Assembly: GCA_023424395.1 (NCBI GenBank)
Contig: JAFADY010000045.1
Coordinates: 1 to 64,000, forward strand
Length of the DNA: 64,000 nucleotides
Direction: 5' to 3'
Source of the DNA: Bacteroidota bacterium
GTDB lineage: Bacteria > Bacteroidota > Bacteroidia > Bacteroidales > Dysgonomonadaceae
Below are positions 17,516 to 25,414 of the stretch, piece by piece (within the stretch, counting starts at the first letter, position 1; the number at the start of each line of letters is the position of its first letter). The notes beneath the pieces are model-generated. The model had not been told where the DNA came from and ran no database searches. It saw nothing but the letters and a program-made list of their open reading frames with translations. Position numbers and translations under genes: made by a program.

Positions 17516-17890
17516 ATGACAAACAATAACAACATACACAAATCGGACGACGAATTGATCCGCAAAATGATGCAATCGGCAAAACAGCAGGCCCCCGAAA
17601 ACCTGAAATACCGCATTATGCACCAAATTGAAACCGAAAGTGCGCTTACGCGAAAAACTCTTCCTGCAAAGAAACGCGAAGGGAATGTGTTGAAAGATTT
17701 TATCGGAATTTTCGGTGTAATGTATGCTGTATTGGCGGCGCTTATCTGCGGCGCTTATGTGCTGAAAGGCAAAGATTTTCTGCTTTCGTCCGATTTTATT
17801 TGGATGGTGGTGTTGGTAGCTTCGGTTTTCAGCTTGTTTTGGTTAATGACGAGGGTGGATGCGCGGTTAAGGAGTAAAAGAACGGAATAA
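17516..17890 (+). CDS. small two-helix membrane protein, possible anti-sigma factor
   Basis: 124 residues. A soluble N-terminal part (about 1-60) with DDELIRKMMQSAKQQAPENL and YRIMHQIE resembles the short helical start of many Bacteroidetes anti-sigma-like proteins. Two membrane helices follow (about 62-82, FGVMYAVLAALICGAYVL, and about 93-113, FIWMVVLVASVFSLFWLM). It begins 13 bp after the sigma stop. An anti-sigma role is inferred only from position and topology. The ATG at 17516 follows the repeat-derived tail of the sigma gene. Confidence 0.6.
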   Translation: MTNNNNIHKSDDELIRKMMQSAKQQAPENLKYRIMHQIETESALTRKTLPAKKREGNVLKDFIGIFGVMYAVLAALICGAYVLKGKDFLLSSDFIWMVVLVASVFSLFWLMTRVDARLRSKRTE

Positions 17891-17894
17891 AAAA

Positions 17895-17916
17895 GACGCG
17901 ATAAAATCGCGCCTCT
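17895..17916. repeat. small palindromic repeat (AGACGCG...CGCGCCTCTAC type), copy 1
   Basis: GACGCGAT (17895-17902), AAA, ATCGCGCC with one mismatch, then TCTAC. A related copy with longer arms lies at 42379-42406. It lies between convergent genes and could act as a weak terminator. Confidence 0.55.
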
Positions 17917-17923
17917 ACAAATC

Positions 17924-18796
17924 CTATTCACTCATCAACTTCTTGCGGGCTTCTTCGAGCATTTCCGGCGACTCGGCGGGAGGATAATGCAAATCGAGCG
18001 ATTTAAATAATTCCAGAATTATATCGCCCACGGCCACCCGGGCGAAAAACTTTTTATCGGCGGGGATTACGTACCAGGGAGCGTGCGGTTTGGATGTTTT
18101 TTCCAGCATTTCTTCAAACGCCTTTTCGTACTCGTCCCACTGCGAACGCGCGTGCAAGTCGGCCGAACTGAATTTCCAATTTTTATCGGGTTCATCCAGC
18201 CGCGAGAGAAAACGCTCTTTCTGTTCTTCTTTTGAAACATTGAGGAAAAACTTCAAAATGCGCGTGCCGTTGTCGCACCAATGCTTTTCGATGGCGTTGA
18301 TAGCCGTATAACGGTTTTCCCAAAACGCGTCGTCTATTTTTTCCACCGAACCGTATCCCGGAATGCGTTCGTTGAGTATCCATTGCGGGTTTACTTTTGT
18401 AGCCAACACGTTCTCGTAATGCGAACGGTTGAAAATTTCGATCATTCCCCGCTCGGGCATCGCGCGATAATGGCGCCACATATAATCGTGTTCCAACTCA
18501 TTTTTGGTGGGCGTTTTAAAACTGTGCACGCGGCATCCCTGCGGATTAATACCCGACATCACGTGGCGGATAACGCCATCTTTTCCCGCCGCATCGCGTG
18601 CCTGCAAAATAATGAGCAGCGAGTAACGGTCGTCGGCATAAAACATTTCCTGAAATTCTTTCAGGTCTTTGATGTTACTCTTAATTTCTTCTTTGGCCGT
18701 TTTTTTATCGAATCCGCCGTCTTCGGACGTGGCAAAATCTTTCAAATTTACTTTTGCGCCGTCCTTCACACGAAATTTACTGTAATCGAAATTCAT
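17924..18796 (-). CDS. PPK2-family polyphosphate kinase / polyphosphate:nucleotide phosphotransferase
   Basis: 290 residues of the P-loop PPK2 fold. Walker A is LQARDAAGKDGVI, followed by the lid-region motif SFKTPTKNELEHDYMWRHY and the conserved FNRSHYENVLATKVNP. Single-domain PPK2 enzymes use inorganic polyphosphate to phosphorylate ADP, GDP or AMP in the cytoplasm. The subtype (class I or III) cannot be settled by eye. It appears monocistronic between the sigma operon (+) and the hydroxybutyryl-CoA dehydrogenase gene (-). Confidence 0.93.
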   Translation of the reverse strand: MNFDYSKFRVKDGAKVNLKDFATSEDGGFDKKTAKEEIKSNIKDLKEFQEMFYADDRYSLLIILQARDAAGKDGVIRHVMSGINPQGCRVHSFKTPTKNELEHDYMWRHYRAMPERGMIEIFNRSHYENVLATKVNPQWILNERIPGYGSVEKIDDAFWENRYTAINAIEKHWCDNGTRILKFFLNVSKEEQKERFLSRLDEPDKNWKFSSADLHARSQWDEYEKAFEEMLEKTSKPHAPWYVIPADKKFFARVAVGDIILELFKSLDLHYPPAESPEMLEEARKKLMSE

Positions 18797-18898
18797 ATAA
18801 TTGTTTTTTGTAGTCTATGCTATATAAACTATAAAGTAAGAATATTTGTTTTTGTAATAGACTTTTTTTCAAAAAAATAATTACAACCGAAGCCAATT

Positions 18899-19744
18899 TT
18901 ACTTCCGGTAATCGTAAAACCCAATACCGGTTTTTCTTCCTAACAAATTGGCACGAACCATTTTGCGGAGCAACGGATGCGGACGGTATTTATCATCGCC
19001 AAACTCGTGGTGCAATACTTCCATAATGGCAAGGCAAACGTCTAAGCCAACTAAATCAGCCAATGCCAATGGGCCGATGGGATGTCCGGCGCCGAGTTTC
19101 ATCGCTTCGTCGATGGCTTCTTTTGAGGCTACACCGTCGGCAAGGGCGCCGATTCCTTCGTTTATCATTGGGATGAGCAGTCGGTTTACCAAAAAGCCGG
19201 GAGCTTCGGTAACTTCCACGGGAACTTTCCCGATTTTTTCGGCAATTCCCGATACACATTCATAAACGCTGTGGGCGGTTAATTGTCCGCGAATAACTTC
19301 CACCAATTTCAACACCGGAACGGGATTGAAGAAGTGCATACCGATAACTTTTTCGGGACGCTTGGTCGCTGCTGCTATTTCGGTTATGGAAAGCGACGAG
19401 GAGTTGGTTGCCAAAATACAATCGGGGTTGCAAGCCTCATCCAATTCGCGGAAAACACGTTTTTTCAACTCCATATTTTCTGCAATGGCTTCCACCACCA
19501 ATCCGCAATCTTTGATATCGTCGTACGATAATGAGGTGGCGATGCGTCCGAGCGTTTGTTGTTTATCGTTTTCACTGATCTTTTCTTTTTCTACCAATTT
19601 CGACAAACTTTTATCGATATTTTTTACTGCCCGTTGCAGCAGTTCGTCGGACAAGTCTTTCATCACTACATCGTATCCACCTTGCGCGAATGCCTGGGCA
19701 ATGCCGTTGCCCATCGTGCCGGTTCCTATAATTGCTATTTTCAT
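18899..19744 (-). CDS. hbd: 3-hydroxybutyryl-CoA dehydrogenase
   Basis: 281 residues, the standard size. It has an N-terminal NAD-binding Rossmann motif (IGTGTMGNGIAQAFAQGG), catalytic-site motifs ATNSSSLSITEIA and GMHFFNPVPVLKLVE (His of the Glu-His pair), then the C-terminal dimerisation domain (GAGHPIGPLALADLVGLDVC). It interconverts acetoacetyl-CoA and 3-hydroxybutyryl-CoA. In this cluster it is the most downstream gene, separated from the crotonase gene by the 19.8-20.0 kb inverted-repeat element. Confidence 0.95.
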   Translation of the reverse strand: MKIAIIGTGTMGNGIAQAFAQGGYDVVMKDLSDELLQRAVKNIDKSLSKLVEKEKISENDKQQTLGRIATSLSYDDIKDCGLVVEAIAENMELKKRVFRELDEACNPDCILATNSSSLSITEIAAATKRPEKVIGMHFFNPVPVLKLVEVIRGQLTAHSVYECVSGIAEKIGKVPVEVTEAPGFLVNRLLIPMINEGIGALADGVASKEAIDEAMKLGAGHPIGPLALADLVGLDVCLAIMEVLHHEFGDDKYRPHPLLRKMVRANLLGRKTGIGFYDYRK

Positions 19745-19787
19745 ATAATATGTTTTATGTTACTATTCTTTGATAAAAATAATGTGT

Positions 19788-20030
19788 CGCCTGAAAGGCG
19801 AAATTTTCATAACCGTATGCAAGCCGCCGATAGGCGGAGCAGCTTACGGTAACAACCCGAACTTAACTTCTGTCTGAAAGGCAGCACTTTATTAAAGTCC
19901 GACCACTTCGGGTCGAAATACGATGAGTCCTTTTACACCGTAAGCTATGCTGCGCTTGCATACGGTTATGAAAATCCGGCTTTTCAAGCCTTATATTTTC
20001 GACGCTCACTGAAATCATTTACTGTACGTC
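19788..20030. repeat. non-coding inverted-repeat element (REP/miniature-element-like)
   Basis: This fills most of the 328-bp gap between hbd and the crotonase gene. A perfect 21-bp inverted repeat (19803-19823 and 19955-19975, cores CATAACCGTATGCAAG and complement) encloses a second perfect 10-bp pair (AGCTTACGGT at 19841-19850, ACCGTAAGCT at 19937-19946) and a small hairpin CCGCC-GATA-GGCGG. The phrases CTGAAAGGCG and CTGAAAGGCAG recur. No open frame encodes a transposase. It looks like a non-autonomous palindromic element of the kind dispersed in Bacteroidetes genomes. Confidence 0.75.
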
Positions 20031-20072
20031 CTTTCAAAATAAAAAAATCAGAGGACAATAAGCTAGATTGTT

Positions 20073-20852
20073 TTATTTCCCTTTAAATTCTGTTTTTTCT
20101 TTCTTCAAAAACGCCGTCATTCCATTTTTCTGATCTTCAGTTTCAAAGCATTGAGCAAAGAGCTCAACTTCCAAATCGATTCCTTCTTCCATAGGCAAAT
20201 CCCATCCGTTATTGATGGCTTCTTTTGATTTCTGAACGGCAATTGGTGCCTGTTTGGCGATGGTTTCAGCCATTGTTTTAACCTCATCCATCAATGATTC
20301 AGGCGCAACAACCTGATTTACCAATCCGATTTCCAATGCATCGGCTGCCGTGATCACTTTTCCGGTAAAAATCAGTTCTTTTGCTTTGGCAAAACCGATA
20401 AGCCGTGCCAATCGCTGTGTTCCCGAAAATCCGGGAGTGATGCCCAAGCCCACTTCGGGTTGTCCGAACTTTGCTTTTTCCGATGCGATGCGGATATCGC
20501 AAGCCAACGCCAATTCACAGCCTCCGCCCAAAGCGAAACCGTTTACAGCAGCAATAACGGGTTGCGGACACGTTTCTATTTTGCGAAAAACCGATGCGCC
20601 TTTTGATCCGAAAACTTTCGCTTCTTCGTAATTCATATCTGCCATTTCCTGAATGTTGGCTCCGGCAACAAAAGAGCGTTCAGCTCCGGTTATGATAATT
20701 ACACGAACATCGGTATCGGCAGCCAACATATCAAAAGCCGAGTTTAATTCGCTTAAAATTTGCGTATTCAGCGCGTTGAGTTTATCGGGTTCGTTGATGG
20801 TAACCGTAGCGATGCGATTCTCTTTTTGTATGATTATTTTTTTTTCTTCCAT
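20073..20852 (-). CDS. crt: enoyl-CoA hydratase (crotonase)
   Basis: 259 residues from the preferred start (MEEKKIIIQKE). Crotonase-fold landmarks: oxyanion-hole segment ERSFVAGANIQEM, then GGGCELALACDIRIAS and GQPEVGLGITPGFSGTQRL with the two catalytic glutamates. It hydrates crotonyl-CoA to 3-hydroxybutyryl-CoA or the reverse. An in-frame ATG five codons upstream (20867) is possible, but the extra MSNKK is not family-like. Here it lets crotonyl-CoA formed by Kal also flow oxidatively to acetyl-CoA through Hbd and thiolase. Confidence 0.93.
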   Translation of the reverse strand: MEEKKIIIQKENRIATVTINEPDKLNALNTQILSELNSAFDMLAADTDVRVIIITGAERSFVAGANIQEMADMNYEEAKVFGSKGASVFRKIETCPQPVIAAVNGFALGGGCELALACDIRIASEKAKFGQPEVGLGITPGFSGTQRLARLIGFAKAKELIFTGKVITAADALEIGLVNQVVAPESLMDEVKTMAETIAKQAPIAVQKSKEAINNGWDLPMEEGIDLEVELFAQCFETEDQKNGMTAFLKKEKTEFKGK

Positions 20853-20883
20853 TTTTTTATTACTCAAAACTGAAAACTCAGAT

Positions 20884-22089
20884 TTATAACTTTTTCAGTA
20901 TAACAGCGGTTCCCATTCCTCCACCAATGCAAAGCGATGCCAAACCGTAAGTTTTGTCGTACATCTGCAGTTCGTGAACGAGGGAAACAAGGATGCGGTT
21001 GCCCGATGCACCGATGGGGTGTCCTAATGCGATGGCGCCACCGTGAATATTGGTATGTTCGTCGATCCATTCGCGCGAAACGCCGTGCTCATCCATCAAA
21101 CTTTCAACCACGCCGAGTGATTGAGCAGCAAATGCTTCGTTCAATTCAACGATTTCCATATCCGAAAGTTTCATTTCGGCACGTTGCAAGGCTTTTCGGA
21201 TAGCAGGAACAGGGCCTAAACCCATCACTTCGGGAGCAACGCCGCCTTCGCCAACAGCTACGATTTCTGCCAACGGTTTCAATCTGTATTTAGCAACGGC
21301 TTCTTCATCGGCAAGCATTACGAATGACGCGCCGTCGTTGATTCCCGATGCGTTTCCGGCAGTAACTGTTCCATCTTTTTTGAACGCGGGCCGAAGATTG
21401 GCAAGTTTTTCGGGCGTACTTGCACGATTGGGATATTCGTCTTTATCGAACACGATGGTTTCTTTGCGCGTAACGATTTCCACGGGAACGATCTCGTTTT
21501 TAAACTTATCACCGTCAACCGCTGCAATGGCTTTTTGCTGCGAGCTGTATGCAAATGCATCTTGCGCTTCGCGCGAAATACCGAATTTTTCGGCCACATT
21601 TTCCGCGGTGATGCCCATATGATAATTGTTGAAGACATCGGTCAGTCCATCGTTTACCATATGATCGACAGCGTTAAAATTACCCATTTTAATGCCGTTG
21701 CGCACCGATGAAGGCAAGACATATCCGGCGTCGGACATATTTTCCACCCCTCCGGCAATGATAACCGATGCCGCACCGCTACGGATTTCGGCAACACCAT
21801 TCATCACAGCTTTCATTCCGCTGCCGCACACCATATTGATGGCATAGGCAGGCACTTCGGCAGGTATGCCGGCGCCGATGGCGCATTGACGCGCAACACC
21901 TTGTCCTTGTCCGGCCGAAAGCACGTTTCCGGCAATCACGGAGTCGATTTTTGAACCGTCCATACCGGTTTCTTCCAAAATGGATTTGATGACAATCGCG
22001 CCCAATTGTCCCGGTTTAATGGTGGATAAACTACCCATAAATTTGCCTATGGGCGTGCGTTTTGCTGATACGATAAATACTTTTTTCAT
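20884..22089 (-). CDS. thlA: acetyl-CoA C-acetyltransferase (thiolase)
   Basis: 401 residues from ATG at 22089 (KKVFIVSAKRTPIGKF, the normal thiolase start; an in-frame upstream extension to 22191 runs through repeat DNA and is not credible). The nucleophile Cys is in NMVCGSGMKAV, the catalytic His in GGAIALGHPIGASG and the second Cys in ASLCIGGGMGTA. It cleaves acetoacetyl-CoA to two acetyl-CoA, supplying the acetyl-CoA that Kce consumes in lysine fermentation. It starts about 17 bp upstream of the crotonase region and is likely cotranscribed. Confidence 0.96.
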   Translation of the reverse strand: MKKVFIVSAKRTPIGKFMGSLSTIKPGQLGAIVIKSILEETGMDGSKIDSVIAGNVLSAGQGQGVARQCAIGAGIPAEVPAYAINMVCGSGMKAVMNGVAEIRSGAASVIIAGGVENMSDAGYVLPSSVRNGIKMGNFNAVDHMVNDGLTDVFNNYHMGITAENVAEKFGISREAQDAFAYSSQQKAIAAVDGDKFKNEIVPVEIVTRKETIVFDKDEYPNRASTPEKLANLRPAFKKDGTVTAGNASGINDGASFVMLADEEAVAKYRLKPLAEIVAVGEGGVAPEVMGLGPVPAIRKALQRAEMKLSDMEIVELNEAFAAQSLGVVESLMDEHGVSREWIDEHTNIHGGAIALGHPIGASGNRILVSLVHELQMYDKTYGLASLCIGGGMGTAVILKKL

Positions 22090-22195
22090 TTTTTTTTGAG
22101 AGCCAAGAGCCAAGATGTGAGAACCAAGACTTTTAGACTCATAGATTATTAGATGTTTAGACAATTTAGACTTTTTTGTTGAATTGTTCAACGTT

Positions 22196-22270
22196 GCGTC
22201 TGACGGATTTGCCGTCTGACGCTTTTTTAGATTTGGGATACCTTTGTCAAAGTTCTAAACTTTGACAAAG
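22196..22270. repeat. two adjacent palindromes between thiolase and atoA
   Basis: First, GCGTCtGACGG (22196-22206), loop of 5, CCGTCtGACGC (22212-22222), then TTTTTT: an 11-bp stem with one T-T mismatch, terminator-like on the plus strand only. Second, CTTTGTCAAAGTT (22242-22254), CTA, AACTTTGACAAAG (22258-22270): a perfect 13-bp stem. The genes here are on the minus strand, so the first is not oriented to end them. Upstream of thiolase at 22100-22130 lies an AGAGCCAAGAGCCAAGA tract also found before kdd. Confidence 0.7.
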
Positions 22271-22279
22271 CTGTGAAGT

Positions 22280-22942
22280 TTACAAATCCTGCATCAATTT
22301 CAAATTCTCACTGAAATGCAAGTTGGCTTCCGTTGCCGCCTGTACATCATCTGCAGTAAATTCGGGATGGATTTCGGTAACGAGCAAACCGTTATCGGTA
22401 ACTTCAATGACGCACATTTCGGTTACGATCATATCCACTTGTCCTTTGGCGGTTAGCGGGAGCGTGCATTGCTTCATAATTTTGGGGTTTCCTTTGGCCG
22501 TGTGTTCCATCGCGAGGATTACTTTACGTGTTCCCGTGAGCAAATCCATCGCGCCACCCATTCCGGGAACCATTTTTCCGGGAATGTTCCAATTGGCGAG
22601 ATTTCCTTCTTCGTCCACCTGCAACGCGCCCAACACGCTCACATCCACGTGTCCGCCGCGGATAATGGCAAACGATGTAGCGCTGTCGAAGCACGCCGCG
22701 CCGATATTCGGTAAAACGGGTGCACCTCCGGCATTGGCAAAATAGGGATCTTCTTCTCCCGGAGCGGGCGATTTCCCCATTCCGATCATTCCGTTTTCCG
22801 ACTGCAGCACCACGTGTACATCGGGTTTCAGGTAATTAGGAACCATTGTGGGTAGTCCGATTCCAAGGTTTACCACATCGCCGTCTTTCAGTTCGAGCGC
22901 AACGCGCTTGGCGATCACTTCTCTGATTTGATTTTTGTCCAT
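22280..22942 (-). CDS. atoA: CoA-transferase subunit B (butyryl-CoA:acetoacetate CoA-transferase beta)
   Basis: 220 residues. Family-I CoA-transferase beta-subunit: GIGLPTMVPNYLKPDVHV, the catalytic-Glu motif SENGMIGMG, then GGHVDVSVLGALQVDEEGNLANW and PGMGGAMDLLTG. Together with subunit A it transfers CoA from butyryl-CoA to acetoacetate, releasing butyrate and regenerating acetoacetyl-CoA, which closes the lysine pathway. Its partner gene lies 9.4 kb upstream at 32298-32975, an unusual separation, since the two are normally adjacent. Confidence 0.92.
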   Translation of the reverse strand: MDKNQIREVIAKRVALELKDGDVVNLGIGLPTMVPNYLKPDVHVVLQSENGMIGMGKSPAPGEEDPYFANAGGAPVLPNIGAACFDSATSFAIIRGGHVDVSVLGALQVDEEGNLANWNIPGKMVPGMGGAMDLLTGTRKVILAMEHTAKGNPKIMKQCTLPLTAKGQVDMIVTEMCVIEVTDNGLLVTEIHPEFTADDVQAATEANLHFSENLKLMQDL

Positions 22943-22949
22943 AAAATTT

Positions 22950-23035
22950 GATTTTGGATTTCAGATTTACGATTTACGATTGATGGAGCTGAGTCTGTCC
23001 GATTAAATCGTAATTTGTAAATCTAAAATCGTAAA
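22950..23035. repeat. AT-rich repeat (ATTTACGATTTACGATT family), inverted copies
   Basis: The kamE-atoA gap contains ATTTACGATTTACGATT and, inverted 40 bp on, AAATCGTAATTTGTAAATC plus AAATCGTAAATTATTT. The same words fill gaps at 27862-27950, 29195-29225, 29660-29745 and 61277-61310. Confidence 0.65.
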
Positions 23036-23039
23036 TTAT

Positions 23040-23825
23040 TTACTTTTTTCTTCTTTCCATTTCCTGTGCGATAAACGATGCCACATCATCGGCATACGTG
23101 TTCATACCAAATCCGGCATCGTAACCGAGTTCTTTTGCCAATTCGTGCGAAATACGCGGGCCTCCGGCGCAAAGGATCACTTTGCTGCGCAAGCCTTCGG
23201 CCTCCAACATTTCCACCAACTCCACCATATTTTTAATGTGCACGTCTTTTTGCGTAACGGTTTGCGACACCAAAAGCGCATCGGCATTTACCTCTATGCC
23301 TTTGGCTATCAGTTCTTCGTTCAGCACTTGGCTACCCATATTGATGGCCTCGAACATATTGTAACGCTCTAATCCGAAACGGCCGGCAAATCCCTTCATA
23401 TTCATAATGGCGTCGATGCCGACGGTGTGCGCATCGCTTCCGGTGCTTGCGCCCACTACCACGATTTTACGCCCGATATGTTCTTTGATAAACTCATCCG
23501 TTTCCGTAATATCCCACTTGGTGGACGATACTTTGGGGACGTGAATTTGTGTATAATCAATGTTTCCGGTGTAACTTCCGTAGCAGTTGAAAAACGTAAA
23601 TCCTTCTTTCAGTTCTTTGTGAAACACCACCTGTGGGTTGTCGAAACCCATTTTGCGTAGTAATTGTTTTGCGGCTTCGGTGGCTTCGTCTCCGGCGGGA
23701 ACGGGCAAAGTGAAACTCAATTGGGTTTTGCCGTCGTTCATAGTGTCGCCGTATGGTTTTATTTTTGTGAGGTCTAACGTTTGGTCGAAATCGTTGGAAC
23801 GTGTATTGTATAATCCTTCGCTCAT
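23040..23825 (-). CDS. kamE: lysine 5,6-aminomutase beta subunit (B12- and PLP-binding)
   Basis: 261 residues. With KamD it forms the adenosylcobalamin- and PLP-dependent enzyme that converts beta-lysine to 3,5-diaminohexanoate. The Rossmann domain has the B12 motif D131-A-H133-T-V-G: His133 would ligate cobalt and Lys144 (MNMKGFAG) would form the PLP aldimine. Both positions agree with the numbering reported for the Clostridium sticklandii enzyme. A second Rossmann signature is GASTGSDAHTVGID and the B12-tail pocket is CAGGPRISHELAKELGYDAGFG. It starts 11 bp after kamD. Confidence 0.97.
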   Translation of the reverse strand: MSEGLYNTRSNDFDQTLDLTKIKPYGDTMNDGKTQLSFTLPVPAGDEATEAAKQLLRKMGFDNPQVVFHKELKEGFTFFNCYGSYTGNIDYTQIHVPKVSSTKWDITETDEFIKEHIGRKIVVVGASTGSDAHTVGIDAIMNMKGFAGRFGLERYNMFEAINMGSQVLNEELIAKGIEVNADALLVSQTVTQKDVHIKNMVELVEMLEAEGLRSKVILCAGGPRISHELAKELGYDAGFGMNTYADDVASFIAQEMERRKK

Positions 23826-23836
23826 AATTCTTCGGG

Positions 23837-25411
23837 TTACGGGTTACGGGTTTCGTGTTGCGAGTTCATCATCAGGTCGATAAACGGATTGTAATAATGC
23901 GCTCCTTTCATTGATACGCCCGCAAGCCCTTTGCCTCCGGTTTTGGCACGTTTTACGTTTCCGAATATTCCTTTTTCTATTGCGGTGAAAAGGCCTTCTT
24001 CCTGAAGCTCTTCAAGTAACGCGATGGTTTTGTCGAGCACTTCTTTAGCGCGTGTCTGAATAATTCCACCGTCTTTAAACTCCACCTCATCGCCAATGTT
24101 TCGCATATTGTTGAAAATATATTTGGCGTTTTCGATGGAAAGGTAACGGTCGCTCATAAACGGCGTGTGAATGGCTTCGGTGGGCATTCCCAAGAGTTGA
24201 ATTCCCTGCGACGTCCATACGCCGATCATATTGAAAAGCGCGTCTTGTAAGTGTCCGCGGAAAATATTTCCCGTCATAAATTTAGTAGGTGGCATATATT
24301 TGAGTGGCGCTTTGGGGAAAATTTCGCGTGTCATTTGTGCCTGTGCCAATTCGAAAAGGAAACCGTTTTCGAGGTCGGGATCCATTTCAAAAGCGTGCCC
24401 CAATCCCATTTGTTCTTCGGGAAGTCCGGCAAGCAAAGCCAATTGTTCGTTGATCAAATCGGATGCGAGAACAGTGTGCGCTTCTTCCACGGCATCGGCG
24501 GTGGTGAGGTAATTGTCTTCACCTGTGTTGATGATTACACCCGCGAACCCGTTGATTACGCGCGACATAAATTGGTCCACCATTGTGCGTTGCATATTGA
24601 TGTCGCGGAAAAGAATACCGTAAAGCGCATCATTGAGCATTACGTCAAGTCCTTCCAACGCGCCCATCGCGGCGATTTCGGGCATACACAATCCCGAACA
24701 GTAATTGCACAGACGGATGTATCGTCCTACTTCTTCGCCTACCTTATCGAGCGCTCCGCGCATAATGCGGAAATTTTCCTGCGTGGCGTATGTTCCGCCG
24801 AAGCCTTCGGTGGTGGCGCCGAAAGGTACGTAATCGAGTAAGCTTTGTCCTGTGGTTCGGATAACGGCGATGATGTCGGCGCCCTGTCGGGCAGCGGCTT
24901 CGGCTTGTACCACATCTTCGTAAATATTTCCCGTGGCAACAATCACATAAAGATAGGGACGGCTGCCTTCGCCGATGGTGTCGAGATAATGTTCCCGTTT
25001 TTTTCGTCTTTCGGTAATTTGTTGGATGCTTGCGCTTACAAACGGTTGTAAGGCTTGTGCTACTTCGTCTTTCGTGCGAAACGGAAAAGTTGTGATATCC
25101 AAGCTTTCCGATGCTACACGTTCGGCTATCTGTTGTGGCGATTGCCCCGTTTCGAGAATGGCGTTACCCAAAAAGAAAAGTGTGCCGTGTTCTAACACAT
25201 TTTTGTTTTTTAAATCGTCCACCAATACGTTGGGCAGCGGTGCTCCCGTATCGTCCACATTATCAATCCCCACCAATCGGCAGAGCGTTCTTTCCACTGC
25301 CACGGTGGTGTAATTGTCGGCAAAACGCTGCACCTCGGCAGCAATTTTACCCGCAACATCGCGCGCGTGTTGCACTTTGTTGAAATCTATTCCAAGTTTG
25401 CTTTTTTGCAT
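23837..25411 (-). CDS. kamD: lysine 5,6-aminomutase alpha subunit
   Basis: 524 residues, TIM-barrel subunit that houses the active site. Recognisable blocks are KLGIDFNKVQHARDVAGKIA, ALFNMIGVWTSQGIQLLGM, the glycine/threonine-rich TTEGFGGTYATQENFRIM, and NTGEDNYLTTADAVEEAHTV. The last residues, NSQHETRNP, are encoded by a copy of the ACGGGTTACGGGTTTCG micro-repeat (23829-23870), so the original C-terminus was probably slightly different. It is separated from kamC by only 3 bp. Confidence 0.97.
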   Translation of the reverse strand: MQKSKLGIDFNKVQHARDVAGKIAAEVQRFADNYTTVAVERTLCRLVGIDNVDDTGAPLPNVLVDDLKNKNVLEHGTLFFLGNAILETGQSPQQIAERVASESLDITTFPFRTKDEVAQALQPFVSASIQQITERRKKREHYLDTIGEGSRPYLYVIVATGNIYEDVVQAEAAARQGADIIAVIRTTGQSLLDYVPFGATTEGFGGTYATQENFRIMRGALDKVGEEVGRYIRLCNYCSGLCMPEIAAMGALEGLDVMLNDALYGILFRDINMQRTMVDQFMSRVINGFAGVIINTGEDNYLTTADAVEEAHTVLASDLINEQLALLAGLPEEQMGLGHAFEMDPDLENGFLFELAQAQMTREIFPKAPLKYMPPTKFMTGNIFRGHLQDALFNMIGVWTSQGIQLLGMPTEAIHTPFMSDRYLSIENAKYIFNNMRNIGDEVEFKDGGIIQTRAKEVLDKTIALLEELQEEGLFTAIEKGIFGNVKRAKTGGKGLAGVSMKGAHYYNPFIDLMMNSQHETRNP

Positions 25412-25414
25412 ATA

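Noticed and set aside
19745..20072. small insertion sequence with transposase
   Set aside because: Inverted repeats are clear, but no frame of useful length or transposase motif lies inside; treated as a non-coding element.
22196..22228. intrinsic terminator ending the minus-strand atoA transcript
   Set aside because: The T-run follows the stem on the plus strand, not on the minus strand where the genes lie, so it is not oriented to terminate them.
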